Part shown: one piece after another, positions 24,396-33,102 of the stretch
Position numbering within the stretch: position 1 is the first letter of the stretch
Layout of the letters: every line of letters begins with the position of its first letter
Source of the DNA: an uncultured Chlorobiota bacterium
GTDB taxonomy: Bacteria > Bacteroidota > Bacteroidia > Bacteroidales > JAADGE01
Length of the DNA: 40,252 bases
Direction: 5' to 3'
Assembly (NCBI GenBank): GCA_947311445.1
Contig: CAMZKV010000013.1
Span: forward strand, 1 to 40,252
Made by a program: the position numbers and the translations under genes
Notes under the pieces: generated by a model
Seen by the model: only the letters and a program-made list of their open reading frames with translations
Told to the model about the DNA's origin: nothing
Database searches by the model: none

Positions 24396-25583
24396 ATGAA
24401 TACTATTTTATTTGACCAACTTAACAGAGAAAACCTTCTTCCGCTTACTTTTACAAAACCTGTAAGTCATTTAAGAGTAGGAATATTAAAAATATATGAA
24501 AAATGGGAATTTTATCTTAATTCACCAATCTCAAACTATACAGAAGAATACCTACAAACAAAATTTAAACTAAAAATTGAAGATGAAAATCTATTAATTA
24601 ACAGTTCTGTTCTTCCAAATGAAAATATTTTAAGAGAAATAAGAAAATTAGAAATTGGTCAAATTTTAATGAAAAATTCTGTTCCAATTGCATTTATTTT
24701 GAATGATTTTAAAATGAAAGAATTTAATTTCTCGAAAATTAATGATTTAGAGCATATTGAATCTAAATATGATTTTATTTCTATTGCATATCCTTGGGAT
24801 ATATTTAGCAATAATGGAGAGGAAATTAAAAATGATTTTAAGATAATTACAAAAGGAAGAAAATCTCAAAAATTAAGTAAAACTGTAAATGCTGTTGAAA
24901 CTGAAAATATCTTTTTGGAAGAAGGAGCTAAGGTTGAATTTGCAACTTTAAATCCAAATGGTGGCTATATTTATATTGGAAAAAATGCCGAAATAATGGA
25001 AAGCTCTACAATTAGAGGTTCTTTTGCTCTTTGTGAACATTCAACTTTAAAGATTGGTGCAAAAATATATGGACCCACAACAATAGGTCCTCATTCAAAA
25101 GCCGGAGGAGAGATAAATAATTCTGTTATATCAGGATATTCTAACAAAGGACACGATGGTTTTCTTGGAAACTCGGTATTAGGAGAATGGTGCAATATTG
25201 GAGCTGACACAAATAACTCTAATCTTAAAAACAATTATTCGGAAGTTAAACTTTGGAATTACAAAAAGAAAACTTTTGTAAAATCAGGACTTCAATTTTG
25301 TGGTTTAATAATGGGAGACCATTCAAAATGTGGAATAAACACCATGTTTAATACTGGTACTGTTGTTGGAGTTTCTGCAAATATTTTTGGGGATGGTTTT
25401 CCTCGTAATTTTATACCATCATTTTCGTGGGGAGGAGCATCTGGATTTGTAAGCTACAAATTGAAAAAAGTTTTTGAAACAGCACAACTTGTTATGGAAC
25501 GAAGAGGAATTGATTTAGACAAAACAGAAAAAGCAATTTTAGAAGAAGTTTTTAATAGAACTGATGAATTTAGAGCAAAATAA
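24396..25583 (+). CDS. GlmU-family protein (alternative Bacteroidota sugar nucleotidyltransferase/acyltransferase)
   Basis: The protein has 395 residues. The N-terminal part begins MNTILFDQLNRENLLPLTFT and RVGILKIYEKWE, the opening of the alternative bacterial GlmU-related family. It lacks the usual GxGTRM nucleotidyltransferase loop. The C-terminal part (about 180-330) is a left-handed beta-helix with hexapeptide repeats (EIMESSTIRGSFAL, KIGAKIYGPTTIGP, FLGNSVLGEWCNIGA). It is therefore related to UDP-GlcNAc synthesis enzymes of the cell wall route. Whether it performs both steps is not established from sequence. It lies after rpmE2 and 43 bp before a phospholipase D-like gene. Confidence 0.82.
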   Translation: MNTILFDQLNRENLLPLTFTKPVSHLRVGILKIYEKWEFYLNSPISNYTEEYLQTKFKLKIEDENLLINSSVLPNENILREIRKLEIGQILMKNSVPIAFILNDFKMKEFNFSKINDLEHIESKYDFISIAYPWDIFSNNGEEIKNDFKIITKGRKSQKLSKTVNAVETENIFLEEGAKVEFATLNPNGGYIYIGKNAEIMESSTIRGSFALCEHSTLKIGAKIYGPTTIGPHSKAGGEINNSVISGYSNKGHDGFLGNSVLGEWCNIGADTNNSNLKNNYSEVKLWNYKKKTFVKSGLQFCGLIMGDHSKCGINTMFNTGTVVGVSANIFGDGFPRNFIPSFSWGGASGFVSYKLKKVFETAQLVMERRGIDLDKTEKAILEEVFNRTDEFRAK

Positions 25584-25626
25584 AACTCATTAGCAATACT
25601 AATAATACTAAAACATTATACGAAGA

Positions 25627-26067
25627 ATGACAAAAATACATTTTAGCCCGGGAAAAGATTGCTTAAATGCAATAATTGACGCAATGAGAAATGCAAAAAA
25701 AACTGCAAAAATTTGCGTTTTCACAATTAGTGATAATAGAATTGGAAATGCAATATTAGATATGCAAATGAATGGTGTTAACATTCAAATAATTTCTGAT
25801 AATGACAAACGTTTTGACAAAGGAAGTGATATTGATTATCTTTACAACAAAGGTATTGATATTAGACTTGACACAACATCGGCACATATGCACCATAAAT
25901 TTGCAATTTTTGATGATGAAATTACTTTAACAGGAAGTTACAACTGGACAAGGAGTGCTGAAACTAGAAATTATGAAAATATTTTAGTTACTGACGATAA
26001 AAAGGTTGCAAAAAATTACACAAAAGAATTTAATAGACTATGGAAAGTTATGGAAGAGCTTATTTAA
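25627..26067 (+). CDS. Single-HKD phospholipase D-like protein
   Basis: This 146-residue protein has one HKD motif, HHKFAIFD (His89, Lys91, Asp96), then TGSYNWTRSAE, the usual downstream part of the Nuc/Zucchini/mitochondrial-cardiolipin-hydrolase group. These small enzymes act as homodimers that pair two HKD motifs and are phosphodiesterases on nucleic acid or phospholipid. There is no signal peptide or membrane anchor, so it should be cytosolic; a nuclease role fits better than a lipase role, by inference. It lies between the GlmU-like and flavin reductase genes, all on one strand with gaps of 43 and 36 bp. Confidence 0.85.
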   Translation: MTKIHFSPGKDCLNAIIDAMRNAKKTAKICVFTISDNRIGNAILDMQMNGVNIQIISDNDKRFDKGSDIDYLYNKGIDIRLDTTSAHMHHKFAIFDDEITLTGSYNWTRSAETRNYENILVTDDKKVAKNYTKEFNRLWKVMEELI

Positions 26068-26103
26068 CCTTTCAACTATTAACATTAAAGTATCTTAAAC
26101 ACC

Positions 26104-26679
26104 ATGAAACAAATAATAAAAACAGAGTGGAATCCTGGCAATATGCTTTATCCTGTTCCTGCAGTTATGGTAAGCTGTGGTTCAAGTCCAAAAGAATATA
26201 ATATTATTACAGTTTCTTGGACAGGAACAATTAATACTAACCCTCCAATGCTTTATATTTCTGTACGACCAGAAAGACATTCTTACGAAATAATAAAAAA
26301 AAATATGGAGTTTGTCGTAAACCTCACAAGTGAAAAATTAGCTTATTCTACTGATTTTAATGGAGTTAAGACAGGAAATATTATAAATAAATTTAAAGAA
26401 AGTAGGCTTACTCCCATAGCTACAAAAAAAACAAATACAGTATTTATTGGAGAATCTCCTTTAAGTATTGAATGTAAAGTTAAACAAATTATTCCTCTTG
26501 GCTCACATGATATGTTTATTGCAGAAGTTGTAAATGTTATTGTTGATGAAAAACTTATAGATAAAAAAACTAACAGACTGAGATTAGATAAAGCAAATCT
26601 TCTTGCTTATTCTCATGGGTTTTACTATATTCTTGGAAAACGAATAGGCAAATTTGGCTATTCTGTTAAGAAAAGCTAA
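26104..26679 (+). CDS. Flavin reductase family protein (FMN-binding split barrel)
   Basis: This 191-residue protein has the flavin-reductase-like FMN-binding fold. ITVSWTGTINTNPPMLYISV (residues 38-57) is the conserved FMN-contacting segment, followed by RPERHSYEIIK and FVVNLTSEKL. It could be a flavin reductase or an uncharacterised flavoprotein; the substrate is not visible. It is the last gene before a bidirectional terminator facing the aminotransferase. Confidence 0.87.
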   Translation: MKQIIKTEWNPGNMLYPVPAVMVSCGSSPKEYNIITVSWTGTINTNPPMLYISVRPERHSYEIIKKNMEFVVNLTSEKLAYSTDFNGVKTGNIINKFKESRLTPIATKKTNTVFIGESPLSIECKVKQIIPLGSHDMFIAEVVNVIVDEKLIDKKTNRLRLDKANLLAYSHGFYYILGKRIGKFGYSVKKS

Positions 26680-26688
26680 AAAAGATTG

Positions 26689-26712
26689 GAGTGTAACCGA
26701 TTTGTTACACTC
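26689..26712. terminator. Bidirectional hairpin between convergent genes
   Basis: GAGTGTAAC (26689-26697), loop CGATTT, GTTACACTC (26704-26712): 9 perfect pairs, extended by weak pairs to ATT/AAT. It lies between the flavin reductase stop (26679) and the aminotransferase stop (26738). Confidence 0.75.
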
Positions 26713-26737
26713 TAAAATAAAATTACATCTTTAAACT

Positions 26738-28057
26738 TCAACTACTAAAATTTTCTTGAAATTTCTTAAGCCTTTCTTCCAAAACAGAATATTGCTCCTC
26801 TCCTATTTGCGAAACACAAGCCCGTAAGCCTTCATGTCTTTCACTTCCTGTTGTTTGGAGGGCAATAGCACTAATTCCATGATAAATAAGGTTTTCCAAA
26901 AGTTCGCTTCCTCCCATTCCGGGGTATGAAATTGTAAAATAAAAACCATCAGCTAACGGTTTTCCTAAATCATTGTCGTACACAAGTTTAAAGCCATATT
27001 TTAAAAATATTTTTTTAACAACTTTTGCTCTTTTACCATAGATAATCACATCATTTCTAAAATTATATTTGCCATCATTTGTAGCTTTCAAAAGTGCAGC
27101 TAAACCATATTGAGGTGTATGTGAAACACCGGCAGACAAAGTATAAAGAGCATTATAAATTAAAGAATGACCAAATTGATCTGTTGTATAAAAACGTTTT
27201 AAATCCGGGTATCTACTATTGTAAATTTTATCAGAAACAACCATCATTCCAACTCTTTGCCCTGCATAACTAAATGATTTTGAGCTTGAAATAAGCATAG
27301 TCCAATTATCTGTATATTTAGCAACAGTAGGCTGATAAGGTGGTTTACCAGGTACCGAATAATCTTTTCTAAAATCCATACCAAAATAAGCTAGATCTTC
27401 AATTACAACAACATTATGCTTTGTTGCTAATTCTCCAATTATCTGCAATTCTTCATCTGTAAAACTAATCCAAGTAGGATTATTAGGATTTGAATACAGA
27501 ATTGAACTTATTTTTCTTTTTATAATTAAATCTTCAAGTTTTGCTCTTAATTTTTCACCTCTGTATTCAAACACATCAAATGTATCATATTCATATCCTA
27601 AAACTTGAATTTGAAGTTTTTGAACAGGAAAACCAGGGTCAATAAACAAAACACCTCTGCTATTTTTATTCATTCTACAAGCAACTAAGAACAGTGCTAT
27701 ACTTGCCTGAGCAGAACCAACAGTAGCAAAACAATATTCTGAGCTTATTTCAATATCCATAAAATTCTTTACAAATCTGGAAATCTCATGCTTTAAAGGT
27801 TCAATACCGGTAATTGGAGCATATTTAGAAGCAACTCCGGATTTAAATGCCTTCATTTCTGCTTCATAGGCAATGTTTGAAACATCAATACCAGGAACTC
27901 CCATTTCCATTCTTATAAATTTTTTTCCTGTTTCTTCTTCAATTCTTCTTGCTAATCTAACAATTTCTCTTATTGATGCTTTTCCAACATCATCAAAAGG
28001 CATTTCTTTAAGAACTCTTTTTACTGCATCAGAATTTATTGGTGTATCTTTTATCAT
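26738..28057 (-). CDS. PLP-dependent class I/II aminotransferase
   Basis: The 439-residue fold-type I enzyme has the cofactor lysine at Lys260 in SSSKSFSYAGQRVG, with the phosphate-binding Arg268. The cofactor residues Asn193 (SNPNNPTW), Asp221 and Tyr224 (EDLAYFGMD) are present, as is an AspAT-like substrate Arg in GLRACVSQIG near the C-terminus. The amino acid substrate cannot be named. The unusual N-terminal stretch (VLKEMPFDDVGKASIREIVR) is kept in this subgroup. It starts 25 bp after the stop of the DUF4197 gene on the same strand, so the two are probably one transcript. Confidence 0.9.
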   Translation of the reverse strand: MIKDTPINSDAVKRVLKEMPFDDVGKASIREIVRLARRIEEETGKKFIRMEMGVPGIDVSNIAYEAEMKAFKSGVASKYAPITGIEPLKHEISRFVKNFMDIEISSEYCFATVGSAQASIALFLVACRMNKNSRGVLFIDPGFPVQKLQIQVLGYEYDTFDVFEYRGEKLRAKLEDLIIKRKISSILYSNPNNPTWISFTDEELQIIGELATKHNVVVIEDLAYFGMDFRKDYSVPGKPPYQPTVAKYTDNWTMLISSSKSFSYAGQRVGMMVVSDKIYNSRYPDLKRFYTTDQFGHSLIYNALYTLSAGVSHTPQYGLAALLKATNDGKYNFRNDVIIYGKRAKVVKKIFLKYGFKLVYDNDLGKPLADGFYFTISYPGMGGSELLENLIYHGISAIALQTTGSERHEGLRACVSQIGEEQYSVLEERLKKFQENFSS

Positions 28058-28082
28058 AAATTTTATTTATTTCTAATTAAAT

Positions 28083-28832
28083 CTATTTATTATTTTTAGC
28101 ATATCCAAATACTTTTTTTATTATCTCACTTACATAATTATATGGATTTGCTCTAATTTTCTTTTCCTCTTCTGCAACTTTTTTAAACAAACCGTCTAAT
28201 GCTCTTTTTGTAACATAATCTCCTAAATTAGAATTTACTTTATTTTTACCTATTATTGGAGCAACTTTATTATAATAAGTAGTAATTTGTGTCCAAGCGG
28301 TATTTGTAGAAACATTTCCAACTAACTTTTTATTTAACGAAGTATTAATTTTTGGTTTAAACGCAGAAAGTAATTTATTATACGTTTTATTTTTCAAATA
28401 AGTAGTTGCAGCAGTATTATTTCCTTTTAAAATTGCCATACCGTCTTGTATTGTCATTGACCTAACTGCATTAATAAAAATTGGTTTAGCTTGTGAGGCT
28501 GCATCTTCTGCCGATCTATTAATTCTCAAAACCAAATCATCCATTGTTTTTTGCCCTACTCCTGGAATTTTTCTAATGTTTTGTTCAATTACCCTTGCTT
28601 CTGGTGGCAATAATATTTTTACTGCATTATCTTTAAAATAACCATTAGTTTTATTTAAAACTTTTACTGATGAAACAGTTCCTACATTTAGTGCTTCTTT
28701 TAAACCTTTAATAATTTCGGAATTTGACAAAGTAGTTTCGGATGTAGCTTGATTTAGAACCTCCATTAAAATATCACACGAACTAAAACCTAGTGATAAT
28801 ACGATTAAAAAAATAAATGCTAATTTTTTCAT
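28083..28832 (-). CDS. DUF4197 lipoprotein
   Basis: This 249-residue lipoprotein has the lipobox FSSC (acylated Cys19) after a short signal peptide. The family core includes TLSNSEIIKGLKEALNVGT (35-53), the IKI-like LLPPEARVIEQNIRKIPGVG and MDDLVLRINRSAEDAA. DUF4197 has no assigned function; it is a helical periplasmic-side domain found widely in Bacteroidota and Proteobacteria. The neighbour downstream is the aminotransferase; a functional tie is not evident. Confidence 0.9.
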   Translation of the reverse strand: MKKLAFIFLIVLSLGFSSCDILMEVLNQATSETTLSNSEIIKGLKEALNVGTVSSVKVLNKTNGYFKDNAVKILLPPEARVIEQNIRKIPGVGQKTMDDLVLRINRSAEDAASQAKPIFINAVRSMTIQDGMAILKGNNTAATTYLKNKTYNKLLSAFKPKINTSLNKKLVGNVSTNTAWTQITTYYNKVAPIIGKNKVNSNLGDYVTKRALDGLFKKVAEEEKKIRANPYNYVSEIIKKVFGYAKNNK

Positions 28833-28924
28833 ATTTTTATTACTTTTATATTTTGAATTTAAAACAGTAAAGTTATAAAAAACTTACTAAGTTTTAATAT
28901 ATTTAAGAACTAATAAAATTTTAA

Positions 28925-30265
28925 ATGTCTTTATCAAAACTTTTTTTTATCATATTTTTTATACCTATTCTATCAAATGCCCAAATATTTCAAGATGAAG
29001 AGTGTGCTCATTATGAGTTTTCAATTTTTAATAACTTTCCCGAAAAAAAAAGAATTAAAGTTAATGAATATTTAAATTTTTGCAATTACAATCCTAATAT
29101 TCAAAATATTAAATATAGAATCCCTATTAAATTTTATATTTATAGAAGATCTAATGGCAAAGATGGTCTTTCAGAAAAAGAAATAAAAGAACATATAAGA
29201 TACTTAAATTATTATTATTCAACTAATAATACAGGATTAAGTTTTTATCTTAGACCGGATATTGAATATATTGACAACGATAAACTACATAAACTAAACT
29301 ATATTTCACAAGCTCCATTTCAAACAATTAAAAGAAAAACAAAAGGATGTATTAATGTTTATATTACTGAAAAATTTAAAAGAAACAGATTATTTCACGT
29401 CCCAAAAAATTTTTCCGGAACATATAATTCTGCAACAGGAGGAGTTATTATTGCAAATGGTGTTTCAACATCAACTTTGGCACATGAAATAGGACATTAT
29501 TTTGGACTAAAACATCCACACAGAAACTGGAAAAGTAAGGTTAAAGGAGAACCCGTAAGTAGAACCCGCCTTATTCCAGGAACCAACACAAAGATGTGCG
29601 AAAGAAAAGGAGATGGATTGTGCGATACGCCTGCCGAACCAAAACTGACTAAATACACTAATGAAAAATGTGTTTACACAGGGTGGAATGTAAAAGATAA
29701 ATATGGAACCGTATATGTGCCAGCCACAAATAATATTATGTCCTACACAAGAAACAGAGAATGTAGAGATAATTTCACTCCTGAACAAGTAGCATTAATG
29801 CTTTTTACAGCTTCCAATAAGAAAAATGCAAAAAATTGGTCAGTTAATAATAAAGATGCAAAAAATTATGAATTTGATTATTTTGAGCCTGATAATTCAA
29901 AAGAAACTGCATCCGAAATATTTTTAAGAACCAAACAAACTCATACTTTTCATAAAATATATACAGGAAAAAAGAGACTTAAATATGAAGACAATACAGA
30001 CTTCTTATATTTTAAATTGAAAACAACAAAAGCTCAAGATTACATAATATATTTCTCAGAATCAAATTATATTCTTCCTGAAATGGATATTACAGTATAT
30101 AAAAATGATAAAATAATACTTAAGAAATCAATTAATAATAAAAATAAAAAAATAGCACTAAAAAAAATTGAAAAAGGAAAATACTTTATTAAAATTCACA
30201 AAAAAAATAATTATAAGATGATTACAGGATATAAAATTAAGGTTGAAAAAACTAAATTAAATTAA
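28925..30265 (+). CDS. Secreted M43-type (pappalysin-like) metalloprotease
   Basis: The protein has 446 residues: a signal peptide (1-20, ending SNAQ), a prodomain-like region, and then the metzincin zinc site STLAHEIGHYFGLKHPHR with His187, Glu188, His191 and His197. The Met-turn NNIMSYTR (Met272) and cysteines in KMCERKGDGLCDTP match M43. The C-terminal third (about 310-446, with FDYFEPDNSKETASEIF and DNTDFLYFKL) resembles a pre-peptidase PPC-type beta domain. There is no T9SS sorting domain, unlike many Bacteroidota M43 enzymes, so it is secreted or periplasmic by another route. Its last 9 bp overlap the convergent folC stop. Confidence 0.88.
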   Translation: MSLSKLFFIIFFIPILSNAQIFQDEECAHYEFSIFNNFPEKKRIKVNEYLNFCNYNPNIQNIKYRIPIKFYIYRRSNGKDGLSEKEIKEHIRYLNYYYSTNNTGLSFYLRPDIEYIDNDKLHKLNYISQAPFQTIKRKTKGCINVYITEKFKRNRLFHVPKNFSGTYNSATGGVIIANGVSTSTLAHEIGHYFGLKHPHRNWKSKVKGEPVSRTRLIPGTNTKMCERKGDGLCDTPAEPKLTKYTNEKCVYTGWNVKDKYGTVYVPATNNIMSYTRNRECRDNFTPEQVALMLFTASNKKNAKNWSVNNKDAKNYEFDYFEPDNSKETASEIFLRTKQTHTFHKIYTGKKRLKYEDNTDFLYFKLKTTKAQDYIIYFSESNYILPEMDITVYKNDKIILKKSINNKNKKIALKKIEKGKYFIKIHKKNNYKMITGYKIKVEKTKLN

Positions 30266-31543
30266 CTCAGCAACAACAAAAGTACTTCCTCCAATTAAAA
30301 TCAAATCAAATTCATTTGCTCTTTGTTTTGCTGAAAGAAAAGCATCTTCTGTACTTCTAAAAACATTGCCTTTAAGATTAAATTTATTTGCTTTCTCTTT
30401 TAAAATCTCAACTTCAAGAGATCGAGGAATATTTGCTTGTGTAAAATAATACTCTGCATCTTTTGGTAATATCCTCAAAACATTCTCAATATCTTTATCA
30501 TTTACAGTGCCATATATAAAATGAAGTTTTTTATATGCAGTAGCTTTTAATTGAACTATAACTTCATTAATACCGGCAATATTATGCCCTGTATCAGCTA
30601 CAATTAAGGGATTATTACCAATAATTTGCCAACGTCCGGCAAATCCGGTATTTTTTTGAACATTTAAAAGCCCCGAATAAATATGTTCCTTTTTAATATT
30701 AAAACTTTTTGATAATAATTCTATCATCTTTAAAGCAGTAATAACGTTTTTCTTTTGGTATAAACCAATTAAATCTGTTGTTAAATTTTCAAAAACTATT
30801 TCATTATTTCTTTTTACATTAAAAACCTGCTTATAATCCTTATTTAGAAGAGCATATTCAATTTTATATTCAGAATCGGCAAAATAAATGTTTGCATTTT
30901 TCTTTTTTGCAATTTTAATAAAAACAGGATAACTTTCATTATTTGTTTCGCCAATCACAATAGGAGTATTTTCTTTAATTATTCCGGCTTTTTCATACGC
31001 AATTTCAGAAATTGTATTTCCTAAAAATTGAGTATGATCCATGCTGATATTTGTAATTCCGCATAAAACAGGTTTCAAAATATTTGTAGAATCTAAACGC
31101 CCACCCAAACCGGTTTCTATAATTGCAATATCAACATTATGCATTGCAAAATAATGAAAAGCCATTGCAACAGTCATTTCAAAAAAAGATGGTTTTTGTA
31201 ATTCAAAAAAACTTTTATTTTCATCCACATAATTAATAACCGCATTCTCCGAAATCATTTTTCCATTAATTCTTATTCTTTCTCTAAAATCTTTTAAATG
31301 AGGCGAAGTATATAAACCAACGCTATAACCAGCTGATTGCAAAACAGATGCAAGAATATGAGAAACAGAACCTTTTCCATTTGTGCCTGCAATATGCACA
31401 CTTTTAAATTTTTCTTGCGGATTTTTATTATGCTCACACAAAGCAATAATATTTTTTAAATCTTTTTTAAAAGCAGTTTTCCCTTGCCTTTGGTACATTG
31501 GTAACTGACTAAAAAGATATTCTATTGTTTCCAAATAATTCAT
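30257..31543 (-). CDS. folC: Bifunctional folylpolyglutamate synthase/dihydrofolate synthase
   Basis: This Mur-ligase-like enzyme adds glutamate to folates and makes dihydrofolate from dihydropteroate. The chosen start is the ATG at 31541-31543 (MNYLETIEYLFSQLPMYQRQ), which is the family's usual N-terminus. A longer frame to 31588 begins upstream of the likely promoter (31586-31593). The P-loop GTNGKGSVSHILAS, the folate-site YTSPHLKDFRERIRINGK and the Mur-type GLGGRLDSTN and ISMDHTQFLG are present; the last domain has VADTGHNIAG. The 428-residue length is normal. Its stop overlaps the metalloprotease end by 9 bp. Confidence 0.93.
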   Translation of the reverse strand: MNYLETIEYLFSQLPMYQRQGKTAFKKDLKNIIALCEHNKNPQEKFKSVHIAGTNGKGSVSHILASVLQSAGYSVGLYTSPHLKDFRERIRINGKMISENAVINYVDENKSFFELQKPSFFEMTVAMAFHYFAMHNVDIAIIETGLGGRLDSTNILKPVLCGITNISMDHTQFLGNTISEIAYEKAGIIKENTPIVIGETNNESYPVFIKIAKKKNANIYFADSEYKIEYALLNKDYKQVFNVKRNNEIVFENLTTDLIGLYQKKNVITALKMIELLSKSFNIKKEHIYSGLLNVQKNTGFAGRWQIIGNNPLIVADTGHNIAGINEVIVQLKATAYKKLHFIYGTVNDKDIENVLRILPKDAEYYFTQANIPRSLEVEILKEKANKFNLKGNVFRSTEDAFLSAKQRANEFDLILIGGSTFVVAELI

Positions 31544-31585
31544 TAAAATTTTAAATTTTGAATAAAAAATATAAAATTGAAAAAA

Positions 31586-31593
31586 CAAAATTA
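31586..31593 (-). promoter_or_regulatory. Bacteroidota -7 box for folC
   Basis: Minus-strand TAATTTTG, an exact TAnnTTTG match, 43 nt upstream of the chosen folC ATG. The -33 box is unclear. It sits 18 bp from the divergent phoH promoter. Confidence 0.4.
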
Positions 31594-31611
31594 AAATAAA
31601 GCATCAATTTG

Positions 31612-31642
31612 TTTGAAAACTATTGAATAATATTTAATTTTG
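31612..31642 (+). promoter_or_regulatory. Consensus Bacteroidota promoter of phoH
   Basis: TTTG (31612-31615), exactly 19 nt, TAATTTTG (31635-31642): a full match to the consensus, 37 nt upstream of the ATG. Confidence 0.85.
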
Positions 31643-31679
31643 AATGAAACTTTAACAATATAAATAATAAATATAAATC

Positions 31680-32999
31680 ATGGCTAAAACATTCATATTA
31701 GACACAAACGTTATCTTACACGACTACAACAGTATAAACCAATTTGAAGATAACGACATAGTAATTCCAATAACAGTACTTGAAGAATTAGATAATTTTA
31801 AAAAAGGAAATAGTGAAATAAATTTTCATGCAAGAGAATTTATGAGAGAATTAAATGAACTTTCAGGAGATAGTATGTTTAATGGAGGAATTTCACTTGG
31901 AAAAGGAAAAGGAAAATTAAAAATTGAACTCGGAAAAGAGTTTTCAGACAAAATGAAAATTTCTTTTGCACAAGACAAAGCAGATCATAAAATACTTGCT
32001 GTTGCGGACTATTATCATAGAGAATATCCTGAAAAAATTGTGGTTATGGTAAGTAAAGATATAAACTTACGCATGAAAGCAAAATCTTTAGGAATACAAG
32101 CCGAAGATTATGAAACAGGAAAAGTTAAGAATATTGATTTTTTACACAAAGATGCACAAGTTTATAAAAACATTGAAGACTCATTAGTTTCAAGACTTTT
32201 TCAGGAGAAAGAAGGAATTCCTGTTGACGAATTTAATTTTGAAACAAAACCCGGTGTAAACAGCTTTTTTATTTTAAAGGGACAAAACTCAAGTGCTCTT
32301 GCCAGATATAATCATATTGAAAAAACAATTACAAAAGTCAGTAAAAAAACTTCATACGGAATTAAACCCAGAAATGCAGAACAAACTTTTGCAATGGAAG
32401 CTCTTTTAGATGAAAAAATTCAATTAATTTCAATAACAGGTAAAGCAGGAACAGGAAAAACTCTATTAGCTCTTGCAGCAGCACTTCAACAAGTTCGCAG
32501 TTTTGAGCAGGTTATGTTAGCAAGGCCTATTGTTTCTTTATCCGATAGAGATTTAGGTTTCTTACCAGGTGACGAAAAACAAAAAATAGGACCATATATG
32601 CAGCCATTATTTGATAATTTAACAGTTATTAAACAACAATTTGGAAGACAAAGCAAAGACTTCGGAAGAATTGACAATATGCTTAAAGATGAAAAATTAG
32701 TAATTACACCTCTTGCATACATTAGAGGAAGAAGTTTATCCAAAGTATTTTTTATTATTGATGAAGCACAAAACCTTACACCACATGAGGTCAAGACAAT
32801 TGTTACAAGAGCTGGTGAAGGCACAAAAATAATATTTACAGGAGATATAAATCAAATAGACTCTCCATATTTAGACACCCAATCAAACGGACTTTCATAC
32901 CTAACAGACAGAATGAAAGGACAAGATATTTTTGCTCATATCAATTTAACCAAAGGAGAAAGAAGTCATTTAGCTGAACTAGCTAGTGATTTACTCTAA
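31680..32999 (+). CDS. PhoH-like ATPase with N-terminal PIN domain (PhoH2)
   Basis: The 439-residue cytosolic protein joins a PIN RNase domain (1-150; FILDTNVILHD with Asp8, the EELD acidic pair, and late acids DKADHKILAVA and VSKDINLRMKA) to a PhoH ATPase. The Walker A GKAGTGKT is at 254-261, the DEAQN Walker B in FFIIDEAQNLTPHE, and TGDINQIDSPYLD is the sensor region. PhoH2 proteins of this architecture have sequence-specific RNA unwinding and cleaving activity. It has its own consensus promoter and a terminator at 33034-33066. Confidence 0.95.
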   Translation: MAKTFILDTNVILHDYNSINQFEDNDIVIPITVLEELDNFKKGNSEINFHAREFMRELNELSGDSMFNGGISLGKGKGKLKIELGKEFSDKMKISFAQDKADHKILAVADYYHREYPEKIVVMVSKDINLRMKAKSLGIQAEDYETGKVKNIDFLHKDAQVYKNIEDSLVSRLFQEKEGIPVDEFNFETKPGVNSFFILKGQNSSALARYNHIEKTITKVSKKTSYGIKPRNAEQTFAMEALLDEKIQLISITGKAGTGKTLLALAAALQQVRSFEQVMLARPIVSLSDRDLGFLPGDEKQKIGPYMQPLFDNLTVIKQQFGRQSKDFGRIDNMLKDEKLVITPLAYIRGRSLSKVFFIIDEAQNLTPHEVKTIVTRAGEGTKIIFTGDINQIDSPYLDTQSNGLSYLTDRMKGQDIFAHINLTKGERSHLAELASDLL

Positions 33000-33033
33000 A
33001 AAAGCTCAGTCTAAAATAACTAAAGTCTCACAG

Positions 33034-33066
33034 AAAAAGGATTATTTAATTAATCCTTTTTTTTTA
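33034..33066 (+). terminator. Intrinsic terminator after phoH
   Basis: AAAAAGGATTA (33034-33044), loop TTTAAT, TAATCCTTTTT (33051-33061), continuing T-run. It separates phoH from the Dar-type cluster. Confidence 0.9.
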
Positions 33067-33074
33067 TACATTTG
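33067..33074 (+). promoter_or_regulatory. -7 promoter box at the head of the Dar-type cluster
   Basis: TACATTTG is an exact TAnnTTTG match directly after the phoH terminator and 28 nt before the ATG at 33103. The matching -33 (TTTA, 33045-33048, 18-nt spacer) lies inside the terminator hairpin. Confidence 0.5.
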
Positions 33075-33102
33075 TAGGCTTGTTTTTAAACATTTTTTAC
33101 TT

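Noticed and set aside
25627-26067. Phospholipase D-like gene as part of a restriction or defence system
   Set aside because: It sits among housekeeping genes with no helicase, ATPase or methylase partner; a general phosphodiesterase is the simpler view.
31544-31588. Longer folC start at 31588
   Set aside because: It overlaps the putative -7 box and gives a non-family leader; FolC proteins begin close to the chosen NYLETIEYL segment.
32986-33102. N-terminal extension of the small HTH-like gene
   Set aside because: It runs through the phoH stop, the intrinsic terminator and the next promoter; the ATG at 33103 fits better.
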